DNA from: RGIG2945 sp045540355
GTDB taxonomy: Bacteria; Bacillota; Clostridia; Oscillospirales; Acutalibacteraceae
NCBI GenBank assembly: GCA_045540355.1
Contig: JAZQHB010000071.1
Location: forward strand, 49,143-113,142
Length of the DNA stretch: 64,000 bases
Direction of reading: 5' to 3'
The notes below the pieces were generated by a model that was not told where the DNA came from, ran no database searches, and saw only the letters and a program-made list of their open reading frames with translations. Shown here piece by piece: positions 16,117 through 25,007 of the stretch (its first letter is position 1; each line of letters opens with the position of its first letter). The position numbers and the translations under genes were made by a program.

Positions 16117-18060
16117 TTAATCTTTAACTTCAATCATCTGATGAATATTTACACAAGGCACAACAAATTCTGCCCTGTCACCGATATACTCAAAATCAAG
16201 CGCCTTATCTTGCGGTACAAGTGTTATCTTTGAGGGTTTTGACTCACATTTTACACTGCATTTTACATTGTAAAGAGGTACTGTATCTTCAATGACTTCC
16301 GTCTTCTGTCCTCTGACAGTTGTATGTGCAAAAAGAAGATGAAGAATGTTTCTTTTTTCACTTTCCTGTCTTGTGTAGGTTACAACTCCTCTGTCGGGAA
16401 TATCTGCAAAAACAGTTGTATCGTCACCCATCATCTTTTTAACGATATATGCAAACAATTCCTTGAAGCAAAGATGACCGTGCTCTGCATAAGCCGTAAA
16501 AATATTCCAACCGATATACGCAACATTGTCCTTTATTACTGCACCTGCGAATGATTCATCGGGATTATTAGGTGCGTGCATGTGTGAGCAGAAATGCTCC
16601 ATTGTTCTGTTGAAATAAGGATTCTGCATATACGCTACTGTTTCGCAATCAGTCGTTTCAAATTTATTGAAATCACAACGCATAACATAGGCGGTTGTGC
16701 CGTCAACAGTTTCATAATCGGGAATCAGGTATGTGGGATTGAATTCGTTTTTACCCACATATTCTGCACCAATGTCGAGTATGAATTTTCCGTCCTTTAC
16801 TATTGATTCACCGCTTGCTATAACCTTACCGCCGTTTTTTATGTAAGTTTTGATTTTCTCTGCGGTTTCATCATCAAAGCCTGCCGCATCAGGCAAAATC
16901 AAAAGCTTGTATTTTGAAAAGTCTGCTCTTGTATCAACAAAATTATAGAGATAATTATTTTCAAGGAGCATTCTGTTTGCACCGACATCGCTTTTCGGGT
17001 CTCGTTTACCCGTAACTGCTTCGGTACTCAAAACTGCTATATCTGCAAAATTCACCGCATTATCAACCCATGGCTCTTTTTCTTCAACAAGTGAATACGC
17101 TTTTCCGATAAGATTATATGTCGCCATATTCATTTCACCCAACGAATGCATCTGGTCGCCAACCGAGCAACCTGCACCGTTTGCAATGCTCAGAGCTGTT
17201 TCGTAAATGAGTGCATTGGGATGCTTGAAGCCGCCGAACTCGCCCCAACTGTGATGGAACTTACCTGTCATGCCAAGGAAGTCTGTATTTTCAAGTGTGC
17301 GTACATAAGCACTTGACAGCGGAAAATGGTCGTACCCCCAACCGCCTGTCGGGAGACTTTCTAGTTCAAGATGAGTATTCTTATCTATGAAATCATAATT
17401 TCCTTTCGGGATGTGTCCCGTGTTGTGGAAAATTGTTGTGGTGTCGCTGTATTTTCTTACCGCCGCATTAGCAGCGTTCAGATATTTTTCAAGCACCTGA
17501 TATGAAAACTTTTTGCGGTCGTCTTTATTGTTGATATCCAGACCCTGCTTTTTCATATCCGCTTTACAGCTTTCGCAACAGCATTCTCTTGCCGCAATAA
17601 TATCAAGAAAAATTCCGCAGGGATTATACTTCTGCATAACTTCCTCAATCTGCTTACATAACAAATCAAGATATCCCGTATTGAAGCAAAGGAAATGGAA
17701 TCGGACTTCCTTTAAATGTTCTTCGTATCTGCCTTCTTCGGGACTTACCCAATGCCATTCGGGGTGTCTTCTGTATTCTTTTTCATCAAGTCCTGCGGAA
17801 ATATAAACAGGAGCATTTACATCAAGCTCTTTACACGCTTCGAGCTGTGCACCGAGCAAATCAAATGTCAGCGTGGGGTGCATTTCATTAACCTCTGTGG
17901 GGTGATATGACCAACCGTGGTGACATTTTGAAAAAACTGTTATCGAATTAACATGACCTGCTTTTAAAGCTTCTTTGAACTGCTCTTTTGAAAAATTATT
18001 ACCTACCGGCAAAAGCTCGTTGGTATGAAAATCAAGATGAACTTGTCTTTTTCTGATCAT
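16117..18060 (-). CDS. GHL6/GH151-like putative glycoside hydrolase with beta-galactosidase trimerisation-type domain
   Basis: A 647-aa cytoplasmic protein. The start RQVHLDFHTNE and NSITVFSKCHHGWSYHPTEVNEMHP are what I recognise from the 'hypothetical glycosyl hydrolase 6' barrel found in GH151-type alpha-L-fucosidases. A second part (about 365-470) reads like the glutamine-amidotransferase-like trimerisation domain of GH42 (FSKYKLLILPDAAGFDDETAEKIKTY...NGGKVIASGE). A beta-rich C-terminus follows. Fucosidase activity is only a suggestion from the family. GAGGG precedes the ATG. It lies between the CocE-type genes and GH3 with 11-14 base gaps, which ties it to the same substrate. Confidence 0.72.
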   Translation of the reverse strand: MIRKRQVHLDFHTNELLPVGNNFSKEQFKEALKAGHVNSITVFSKCHHGWSYHPTEVNEMHPTLTFDLLGAQLEACKELDVNAPVYISAGLDEKEYRRHPEWHWVSPEEGRYEEHLKEVRFHFLCFNTGYLDLLCKQIEEVMQKYNPCGIFLDIIAARECCCESCKADMKKQGLDINNKDDRKKFSYQVLEKYLNAANAAVRKYSDTTTIFHNTGHIPKGNYDFIDKNTHLELESLPTGGWGYDHFPLSSAYVRTLENTDFLGMTGKFHHSWGEFGGFKHPNALIYETALSIANGAGCSVGDQMHSLGEMNMATYNLIGKAYSLVEEKEPWVDNAVNFADIAVLSTEAVTGKRDPKSDVGANRMLLENNYLYNFVDTRADFSKYKLLILPDAAGFDDETAEKIKTYIKNGGKVIASGESIVKDGKFILDIGAEYVGKNEFNPTYLIPDYETVDGTTAYVMRCDFNKFETTDCETVAYMQNPYFNRTMEHFCSHMHAPNNPDESFAGAVIKDNVAYIGWNIFTAYAEHGHLCFKELFAYIVKKMMGDDTTVFADIPDRGVVTYTRQESEKRNILHLLFAHTTVRGQKTEVIEDTVPLYNVKCSVKCESKPSKITLVPQDKALDFEYIGDRAEFVVPCVNIHQMIEVKD

Positions 18061-18074
18061 AAAATCCCTCTTTT

Positions 18075-19649
18075 CTATTCTATCGGCAATGTCAGAGCCG
18101 ATTCATTCAGATATACTGTGTTATTTGCAATTTTTGTTGAGGCCTGTTCGTAATACGGACCCTTTGTATTTGTATGATTAAAGAAGTAAAGGTCGTTTGC
18201 CGAGGCAATATCTATTCTCAACCTCTCACCTTTTTTGATAAGAAATGCGTGTTCGTCAAAGTTAAAATCTATATTAACTTCACTACCGACTTCATAGTCA
18301 CCCAGATGATTACAAAGTGTAATTATATCGTCTCTTATCCCGAAATCTCTGTCACCTTTTGTAAGGCTTATACGGATATAAAATGCCGTATCCTCGCAAT
18401 CTGATTTCACTTTGATTTGTGCTTTCATTTTGCCTTTTACAAAAACATCTTTTTCAAAAGCATCTGTGTAAACCGTAACAACATCATCACGCTTATACGG
18501 TTTATCCTGAAAAACCGAACCGCCGAAATTCAAAGACAATCCGCCTGCAAATGACGGTGCGTTTTCGGGGTCATATTTATATGTAACTTCTTTATCTCCG
18601 AGAGTAATTTTCATACTCTCTTTTCCGTATTCAAAAGAATCTGTCGCCCACTTGTTTTCAAAAAGTCTGTAATATGTAACCTTGCCCGATTCAAACGGTG
18701 AAGGATTTTTACCTCTTACATAATTACACCAATCAGCCTCATAAGTCCAACCGAACTGTTCGCCTCTTTTGCCGTTTTCAAAACAGATTGAATTAGTCTT
18801 ACTGTAATCGTCAACATGGTCGTAGGGTGACACAACAAATGCGGATTTTTCTTTTACATTTTCATCGGCAATATTTCTCCACATTTCAAACATTCCGCCG
18901 ACAAAAATATCGTTGAATCCGGTTGCCATCAGTACGGGAACTTTAATATCTTTTACCGCATTTCTTGTATACTTTCCGCCTTTGTGCGTACTCCAGAATT
19001 CGTGATTCGGGTCATAAGCTCTCAATATCTCATTGAGTGTTTCATCGTCTTCACCCAGAACGGTTTTTGTGAAATTTTTAAACGGTAAAACTTTGAAAGA
19101 TTTTGTCGGGTCGTAGTATTTTGCTTTGAGTGTTTTTGCTTTATAATTTGTCGGATACCAGTCACCCATAAGACCTTTTTTAAAAACTGAGTTACGGTAA
19201 GCAAAATTATATCTGTTGCAATCATGAACGGTGGTAATCATTGCCTTTATGTCATCGGCATAGGGTGCGGTATCGCAGTGCACAAGACTTGTGTAGCTGA
19301 TACCCACAAGGAAAATTTCTCCGTTATAAAAATCCTGCTGCCTTACCCAATTCTGCAGATTGAGTCCGTCTTCTCTTTCATAAGTAAACGGAAGAAAATC
19401 ACCTGTGCTTTTACCCGTACCTCTGCAATGCTGAACCACAACCGCAAAACCTCTTTCAAGCCACGGTGTGTATTCTTTAAGATATAATTTTAATATTTCA
19501 TCTTCACTTAATTTTTCAAGTAACTGAACATAAGGGTTTCTGAATATCATAGTCGGAAATTTGCCGACAGTTGACGGCTTCAATATAGTTGTAAAAAGTT
19601 CACCTGTGGAGGCTTCGAGATATTCATAACCCGAGAAAAATTCTTTCAC
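18075..19649 (-). CDS. CocE/NonD (S15) family alpha/beta hydrolase, copy A
   Basis: A 524-aa serine hydrolase starting at GTG, fixed by AAGGTG seven bases upstream. The N-terminal alpha/beta-hydrolase domain carries the nucleophile Ser118 in GISYT, an Asp in TGFNDIFVGG and a His in SPYDHVDD, so the triad is complete. The C-terminal PepX_C-type beta-jelly-roll follows (from about 340; GSVFQDKPYKRDDVVTVYT). Known members are acyl esterases or X-Pro dipeptidyl peptidases. No signal peptide is present. Third of three tandem paralogues in one operon, upstream of two glycosidases, so de-esterification of an acylated glycan or glycoside is a reasonable inference. Confidence 0.9.
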   Translation of the reverse strand: MKEFFSGYEYLEASTGELFTTILKPSTVGKFPTMIFRNPYVQLLEKLSEDEILKLYLKEYTPWLERGFAVVVQHCRGTGKSTGDFLPFTYEREDGLNLQNWVRQQDFYNGEIFLVGISYTSLVHCDTAPYADDIKAMITTVHDCNRYNFAYRNSVFKKGLMGDWYPTNYKAKTLKAKYYDPTKSFKVLPFKNFTKTVLGEDDETLNEILRAYDPNHEFWSTHKGGKYTRNAVKDIKVPVLMATGFNDIFVGGMFEMWRNIADENVKEKSAFVVSPYDHVDDYSKTNSICFENGKRGEQFGWTYEADWCNYVRGKNPSPFESGKVTYYRLFENKWATDSFEYGKESMKITLGDKEVTYKYDPENAPSFAGGLSLNFGGSVFQDKPYKRDDVVTVYTDAFEKDVFVKGKMKAQIKVKSDCEDTAFYIRISLTKGDRDFGIRDDIITLCNHLGDYEVGSEVNIDFNFDEHAFLIKKGERLRIDIASANDLYFFNHTNTKGPYYEQASTKIANNTVYLNESALTLPIE

Positions 19650-19661
19650 AAAATCACCTTA

Positions 19662-21293
19662 TCATTCTATCGGTAATGTTAATACGGACTCTTTGAGATT
19701 TACCGTATTGTTTGCAATTTTCTTTTCGGTCTGTTCGTAATACGGACCCTTTGTATTTGTGTGCGGTACATAGTGTAATCTGTCTGCCGAAGCGATATCT
19801 ATTCTTAATTTTTCGCCTTTCTTAATAAGGAAAGCGTGGTCATCAAAAGTAAAGTTGATTGTTACTTCAGAATTCACTTCATAGTCACCCAACTGCCAGC
19901 AAAGTGATGTTATATCATCTCTGATTCCTAAATCTCTGCCGTCCTTTGTAAGGCTTACTCTTACATAAAAACCTGTATCTTCACAGTCGGATTTCACTTT
20001 AATCTTTGCGGTCATTTTACCCTTGACAAAAACATCTTTTTCAAAAGCATCTGTATAAACCGTTACCACATCATCTCTCTGATATGGTTCATTCTGATAA
20101 AGAGATCCGCCGAAATTGCAGGCTAAACCGCCCGGGAATCCCGGTGCGTTATCGGGGTCATATTTATACGAAACTTCTTTATCACCCAAGGTAATATTCA
20201 TATTATTTTTCCCGACTTCGAAATCATCGGTTGTCCAGCCGTTTTCAAAGCTTCTGTAATAAGTTACCTTGCCGGGTTCAAACGGAGCTTCTTTTTTTCC
20301 TCTTAAACTATCAATCCAATCAATTTGGAAATCATTACCGAACTGTTCTCTGCAAGTGCCGTTTTCAAAGTGATATCCGAACTGCGATGCAGCATCGCCG
20401 TGGTCATAGGGGGACAAAAGAAATGCGGACTTTGCTTTCAATGTATCACTCAGACTTCTCCACATATCGAAATTACCGCCAAGGAAAATATCGTTGAATG
20501 CAGTGTGAAGAAGCACGGGAACATTTTCGTTTCTGACAGCTTCTTTAATATGAACACCGCCGAGCTTTGTGTTCCAGAAATCACTTTGCGGATCAGGATT
20601 TTTTATAAACTGCGACATATATTCATCTTTTTCGCCGAATACAGTTTCGGGCAAATCTTTAAACGGCACCATTTCAAACATCTTATCGCTCTTGTTCTTT
20701 TTCATATGCGATTTTGATTTATACATATCAATGTACCATCCGCCGAAAAGACCTTTTTTGAAAACTCCGTTTCTGTAAACCATATTATATCTGTTGCAGT
20801 CATTTACGGATATAATGATACCCTTGATATCATCTGCAAAGGGTGCAGTTTCCACATGAACAATGTTGGTATAACTACCGCCGACAAGATACATTTCACC
20901 GTTATAAAAGCTCTGATGTCTTATCCATTCCTGAAGATTTCTGCCGTCCTCGTTTTCATATATGAACGGAATAAATTCACCTTCACTCTTACCCTCACCT
21001 CTGCAGTGCTGATAAACAACGGCATAGCCTCTGTTTACCCACGGTGCATAGTCCCTGCGATAAACATCTAAAACTTCCTGCTCTGTGGAATTTTCATACA
21101 TCTCAAGATACGGACATCTTGCAATGATAGTCGGATACTGACCTTTTTCGGAAGGTTTTAATATAGCCGTAAAAAGTTTATATCCTGCGGACTCTAAATA
21201 CTCATAAGTTACCGAAAAATCATTCATAACAGCATTACCGTCATTGCTGTTTATTCCTTTATCGGTAATGTAAGTTGCCTGAGAATTTTTCAT
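19662..21293 (-). CDS. CocE/NonD (S15) family alpha/beta hydrolase, copy B
   Basis: A 543-aa paralogue of copies A and C with the same two domains. The triad is Ser in GGSYTN, Asp in TAFNDIFLGG and His in SPYDHGD. The start is uncertain. The ATG at 21293 has GGTGGT six bases upstream and gives a 22-residue extension not found in the paralogues. An ATG at 21227 (MNDFSVTYEYLES) matches the paralogues' N-termini but has no ribosome site. The C-terminal jelly-roll is highly alike in all three copies (KDVFVKGKM, IKKGEKLRIDIASA, NTKGPYYEQ). It starts 20 bases after the end of copy C. Confidence 0.9.
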   Translation of the reverse strand: MKNSQATYITDKGINSNDGNAVMNDFSVTYEYLESAGYKLFTAILKPSEKGQYPTIIARCPYLEMYENSTEQEVLDVYRRDYAPWVNRGYAVVYQHCRGEGKSEGEFIPFIYENEDGRNLQEWIRHQSFYNGEMYLVGGSYTNIVHVETAPFADDIKGIIISVNDCNRYNMVYRNGVFKKGLFGGWYIDMYKSKSHMKKNKSDKMFEMVPFKDLPETVFGEKDEYMSQFIKNPDPQSDFWNTKLGGVHIKEAVRNENVPVLLHTAFNDIFLGGNFDMWRSLSDTLKAKSAFLLSPYDHGDAASQFGYHFENGTCREQFGNDFQIDWIDSLRGKKEAPFEPGKVTYYRSFENGWTTDDFEVGKNNMNITLGDKEVSYKYDPDNAPGFPGGLACNFGGSLYQNEPYQRDDVVTVYTDAFEKDVFVKGKMTAKIKVKSDCEDTGFYVRVSLTKDGRDLGIRDDITSLCWQLGDYEVNSEVTINFTFDDHAFLIKKGEKLRIDIASADRLHYVPHTNTKGPYYEQTEKKIANNTVNLKESVLTLPIE

Positions 21294-21313
21294 AATAATA
21301 CCACCGTTTCTCT

Positions 21314-22882
21314 TTATTCTTCTATCGGTAAAGTCAGTACTGATTCGTTCAGATATACAGTATTATTTGCAATTTTCTTTGAGGTCTGTTCATAATACGG
21401 ACCCTTGTTATTTGTGTGAGGGATATAATGCTCTCTGTCCGCAGACGCAATATCTATTCTTAATTTTTCACCTTTGTGAATACAAAATGCGTGTTCGTCA
21501 AAAGTAAAGTCAAGAGTTACTTTTGAATTTGGCTCATAATCGCCCAACTGAAAACAAAGTGTCGTTATATCATCTCTTATTCCTAAATCTTTGCCGTCTT
21601 TTGTAAGGCTCAATCTCATAAAAAAGCAGGTATCCTCACAATCGGAGCTGACTTTGAGTTTTGCTGACATTTTTCCTTTTACAAAAACATCTTTTTCGAA
21701 TGCATCTGTATAAACGGTTACAATGTCTTCTCTTTTATACGGCTCGTCCTGAAAAACCGAACCGCCGAAGCTGCACGATAAACCGCCTATGAAAGTCGGT
21801 GCATTGTCGGGGTCATATTTGTAGGACACTTCTTTGTCGCCCAAGGTAATATCCGTTCTGCCTTTGGCAAAATCAAAATCATCGGTTGTCCAACCATTTT
21901 CAAAAGCTCTGTAATAAGTAACCTTACCGAGCTCAACCGGTGCTTCTCTTTTGCCTCTTACATAATCTATCCAGTCTATTAGATAATGCTCACCAAACTT
22001 CTCGATTCTTGTTCCGTTTTCAAACTTAACGGAGTTTTCCTGAATACAGTCGCCGTGGTCATAGGGTGTTACAATCAAAGCGGACTTCGCCTTTGCTCTT
22101 TCGTCCATGTTACGCCACATATCAAATACTCCGCCTGCAAAGATATCATAAAATGCAGTTGTTATAAGCACGGGAATATCAATATTTTGCAGAGCTTGTC
22201 TTGAGTAAATTCCGCCGAGCTGCGTGTTCCAGAAATCACTTTTCGGGTCGGGATTTCTGAAAAATTCATTTAAGCTTTCTTCTTTTTCACCAAACACCGT
22301 TTCTGTAAAATCTGTAAGCGGTACCATATTAAACATTCCGGGAAATTTATTCTTTTTCATTCCCGATTTTGCTTTATAAAAATCAACATACCAGCTGCCG
22401 AGCAACGATTTTTTAAAGTTTCCGTTTCGGTAGCTGAAGTTGTATCTGTTACTGTCGTGAACAGTTGTTATAACACCCTTTACATCATCGGCAAACGGTG
22501 CGGTTTCAAAATGCACACAAGCGGTATAGCTACCGCCTGAAAGATAAATTTCACCGTTGTAAAAGCTCTGCTGTCTTACCCATTGTTGAACATTAAGTCC
22601 GTCCTCTCTGTCGCAGATAAACGGAAGAAAATCGCCCTTGCTTTTGCCCGTACCTCTGCAATGCTGACAGACTACAGCATAGCCTCTTTCAACCCAAGGA
22701 GTATAATCCTTACGGTAAATTTCAAGAACTTCCTCCTCCGTCCTGTTTTCATGCTCCCACACATAAGGACTGCGGAATATTACTGTAGGAAATTTGCCGT
22801 CTTCTGACGGAAGTAATATAATTGTAAAAATATCATTGCCTGCCGAATCTATATACTTATAGTCCGAGTAAAATTCGCTCAT
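21314..22882 (-). CDS. CocE/NonD (S15) family alpha/beta hydrolase, copy C (first gene of operon)
   Basis: A 522-aa serine hydrolase. I start it at the ATG at 22882 (MSEFYSDYKYIDSAG) because AGGTGAT lies just upstream and the N-terminus then aligns with the paralogues; an upstream start at 22930 would lie within the promoter. The triad residues are Ser in GGSYTA, Asp in TAFYDIFAGG and His in TPYDHGD, with the PepX_C-like domain from about 340. It opens an operon of three CocE-type hydrolases, a GHL6-like enzyme and GH3. The AGGTGAT site is itself part of a perfect inverted repeat reaching into the promoter (22889-22940). Confidence 0.9.
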   Translation of the reverse strand: MSEFYSDYKYIDSAGNDIFTIILLPSEDGKFPTVIFRSPYVWEHENRTEEEVLEIYRKDYTPWVERGYAVVCQHCRGTGKSKGDFLPFICDREDGLNVQQWVRQQSFYNGEIYLSGGSYTACVHFETAPFADDVKGVITTVHDSNRYNFSYRNGNFKKSLLGSWYVDFYKAKSGMKKNKFPGMFNMVPLTDFTETVFGEKEESLNEFFRNPDPKSDFWNTQLGGIYSRQALQNIDIPVLITTAFYDIFAGGVFDMWRNMDERAKAKSALIVTPYDHGDCIQENSVKFENGTRIEKFGEHYLIDWIDYVRGKREAPVELGKVTYYRAFENGWTTDDFDFAKGRTDITLGDKEVSYKYDPDNAPTFIGGLSCSFGGSVFQDEPYKREDIVTVYTDAFEKDVFVKGKMSAKLKVSSDCEDTCFFMRLSLTKDGKDLGIRDDITTLCFQLGDYEPNSKVTLDFTFDEHAFCIHKGEKLRIDIASADREHYIPHTNNKGPYYEQTSKKIANNTVYLNESVLTLPIEE

Positions 22883-22888
22883 AATAAA

Positions 22889-22947
22889 ATCACCTGTTTT
22901 AAAAATACTTACAAGGTAATTGTAGCACAAAACAGGTGATATGTGAA
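22889..22947 (-). promoter_or_regulatory. Operon promoter with perfect 12-bp inverted repeat
   Basis: Minus strand TTCACA (22947-22942), 17-bp spacer, TACAAT (22924-22919) with TGc upstream. ATCACCTGTTTT and its exact complement occur at 22889-22900 and 22929-22940. One arm fills most of the spacer, and the other covers the ribosome binding site of copy C. Because the upstream arm lies before the start site, it can act as a DNA operator but not as a full RNA hairpin. Confidence 0.65.
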
Positions 22948-22954
22948 CTATATT

Positions 22955-23389
22955 TTATAAAAAACTTCTTGATTGAATTGTCAGTTTTTCCTCAAGATTT
23001 ATGAGCCTTTTGCAGATGTCTTTTGAATACTCGTCCGCTGCCTTGTATTCATTCAGATAACGGTTTAAGGATTTGACACCCATATTGCAACCGTCTGTCA
23101 TCAAATCTGCAATTGTGCTGTCCGATGCATCAATTGTAATTTTGATATTGGTTTTCATCCACGACATACCCTTTGCCATCGGATTCGGATTTTTTCCGTC
23201 ATCGTGGTATTTGTCAAGCTGTTCTTGAATTTCGCGGTCTAACTGCTCGTGTTCTTTTTTGCAATCAAGCAAAAATGTTTTGTATTCTTCGGACTTTACA
23301 TACTTCAGCACATCATCTATTGATGCAACACCCATTTTTACTCCCGCATCACATTCGCGTAATAATTTTATCGTATCTTGTTCAATCAT
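22955..23389 (-). CDS. Four-helix, ferritin-like conserved protein (DUF2383-like)
   Basis: A 144-aa protein started at the ATG at 23389 with AGGAGG seven bases upstream. The sequence is mostly helical with charged heptads (LLRECDAGVKMGVASIDDVL, CKKEHEQLDREIQEQLDKYHD, LINLEEKLTIQSRSFL) and contains the segment PNPMAKGMSWMKTN. It resembles a Clostridia conserved family that I associate with ferritin-like DUF2383 four-helix bundles. Function unknown. It is divergent from a 69-aa gene across a 64-bp region whose two halves are an inverted repeat. Confidence 0.75.
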   Translation of the reverse strand: MIEQDTIKLLRECDAGVKMGVASIDDVLKYVKSEEYKTFLLDCKKEHEQLDREIQEQLDKYHDDGKNPNPMAKGMSWMKTNIKITIDASDSTIADLMTDGCNMGVKSLNRYLNEYKAADEYSKDICKRLINLEEKLTIQSRSFL

Positions 23390-23397
23390 TTTTCTGC

Positions 23398-23448
23398 CTC
23401 CTTTTTGAATAGTATTTACGCTGAAAATCAAACTATTACAAAAAGGAG
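23398..23448. repeat. Inverted repeat spanning a divergent gene pair's ribosome sites
   Basis: CTCCTTTTTGAATAGT at 23398-23413 is mirrored by ACTATTACAAAAAGGAG at 23432-23448, with one extra base in the right arm. The arms include the AAAGGAG site of each divergent gene, so both genes share the same upstream sequence. Confidence 0.6.
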
Positions 23449-23453
23449 TATTT

Positions 23454-23663
23454 ATGCCGTATTTTAATTATCACGCCGTTGCAAAAAATTTAATAAAAAA
23501 CAATAAGCTGATTCGTTACGAATTTGTTGAGAAGCATAACAGAATATCGCCTGCTTTGATATTACATTTTGATGATGCAAAACACCCTCTTATGCCTGTG
23601 AAAAAAGAATATTGGAACGATTACCTTTATTTAATTTCTCAATATTATAAAAGAGAGTCTTGA
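23454..23663 (+). CDS. Conserved small protein of 69 aa, unknown function
   Basis: AAAGGAG five bases before the ATG supports expression. The sequence MPYFNYHAVAKNLIKNNKLI, then RYEFVEKHNRISPALILHFDD and HPLMPVKKEYWNDYLYLI, has the look of small conserved Clostridia proteins I have seen but cannot name. It has no membrane segment and no metal motif. It is divergent from the four-helix gene and its stop codon overlaps the -35 of the MFS promoter. Confidence 0.7.
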   Translation: MPYFNYHAVAKNLIKNNKLIRYEFVEKHNRISPALILHFDDAKHPLMPVKKEYWNDYLYLISQYYKRES

Positions 23664-23688
23664 AAATATTTGCATAAAATGATATTAT
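23660..23688 (+). promoter_or_regulatory. Predicted promoter of the MFS/M14 pair
   Basis: TTGAAA, 17-bp spacer, TATTAT with TGa upstream. The -35 overlaps the stop of the 69-aa gene. Confidence 0.6.
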
Positions 23689-23710
23689 TTTTGAGATTTG
23701 AGGTGAAAGA

Positions 23711-24970
23711 ATGGATTCAAAATTAAAACTCAGCCGTACTATGTATAATATCGAAGCTGCACTCGAATATCTTATTTCAATTTTAGTCGGTACATCTTTC
23801 CTTGCAACGCTCACAAAAAATTTGGGTATTTCAGACAGCGTAACCGCGATTGTCACATCTTTTATTTCGCTCGGTGCTCTTTTCCAGCTTTTCTCAATGT
23901 TCGTACAAAGAAAACGAATGAAAAATTTTGTCATCGTTTTAAGTGTTATAAATCAGCTTTTATTTTTATCACTTTATGTCATTCCGCTTTCAACAGCTAA
24001 CAAGCCCGTTAAAGGTGCTTTGTTTATCGTCGCAATTTTTACCGCTTACATAATCTACTATATTGCACATCCGAAAAAGCTTACCTGGATGATGTCTTTG
24101 GTTGATGACAAGGAAAGAGGTCGTTTCACCGCTAATAAGGAAATACTTTCTCTGGTTGCGGGCATGATTTTCCAGTTTATTATGAGTGCCGTTATAGACA
24201 GCTACGCTGAAAAAGGTGAAATAAAAACCGCCTTCATAATATCAGCTGTTGTGATTTTTGTCATAATGATACTCCATACTTTTTCTATGATTTTCACCGT
24301 CGAGCCCCAATTCCCTCAGCCGGAAAACAGTAAACTTTCCGCTACAATCCGCGACACTTTTGCCAATAAGAATGTTTTAAAGGTCGCCTTGATTCTTATC
24401 CTCTATCATATTGCAAATTTTTCAACATCATTTTACGGTACATATCAGATAAACGAGCTCGGATTCAGTTTGAAATTCATTTCAATCGTTCATATTGCAG
24501 GAAGCATTGTCCGTATGTTTGTATCTCGTTTCTGGGGAAAATATGCAGACAGACATTCCTTTGCTCTTATGATGGAAAAATGCTTCATCATCTACGGTTT
24601 AAGCTTTGCTTGCTTTATTTTCGCAACTCCCGCCACGGGAAAAATAACGGTATTACTCTATTATATTTTACATTATATTTCAATGGGCGGAATCAGCAGC
24701 GGTACGATGAATCTTGTGTTTGATTATGCCGACCCCGACAAACGGGCAAACTCTCTCGCAATATGCCAGGCTTTCTCGGGAGTGCTCGGTTCACTTACAA
24801 CTATCGTAACAAGTCCCCTGCTTACACACATTCAGAATAACGGAAACACCTTTTTAGGATTTAATATCTACGGTCAACAACTGTTTTCAATCTTCAGCTT
24901 TGTAATTATCTTAATCGCAATTATCTACACTAGAAAAACTTTCATAAAAAAATCAGTAAGCGGAAATTAA
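23711..24970 (+). CDS. MFS transporter
   Basis: A 419-aa polytopic membrane protein with about twelve hydrophobic helices in two halves and a charged central loop (about 205-220). The inter-helix motif WGKYADRHSF (about residues 277-286) matches the MFS motif-A-like loop, and DDKERGRFTANKEI lies in the first half. No substrate signature is recognised. AGGTGA precedes the ATG. The M14 carboxypeptidase-like gene follows after 37 bases, so the transporter may carry that enzyme's substrate or product. This is inference from the gene pair only. Confidence 0.85.
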   Translation: MDSKLKLSRTMYNIEAALEYLISILVGTSFLATLTKNLGISDSVTAIVTSFISLGALFQLFSMFVQRKRMKNFVIVLSVINQLLFLSLYVIPLSTANKPVKGALFIVAIFTAYIIYYIAHPKKLTWMMSLVDDKERGRFTANKEILSLVAGMIFQFIMSAVIDSYAEKGEIKTAFIISAVVIFVIMILHTFSMIFTVEPQFPQPENSKLSATIRDTFANKNVLKVALILILYHIANFSTSFYGTYQINELGFSLKFISIVHIAGSIVRMFVSRFWGKYADRHSFALMMEKCFIIYGLSFACFIFATPATGKITVLLYYILHYISMGGISSGTMNLVFDYADPDKRANSLAICQAFSGVLGSLTTIVTSPLLTHIQNNGNTFLGFNIYGQQLFSIFSFVIILIAIIYTRKTFIKKSVSGN

Positions 24971-25007
24971 CATATCAGACTATATAAATCTGTCGGAGGT
25001 TTTTAAA

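Noticed and set aside
22883..22930. Sixteen-residue extension of CocE copy C
   Set aside because: It overlaps the predicted promoter and start site and is not shared by the paralogues.
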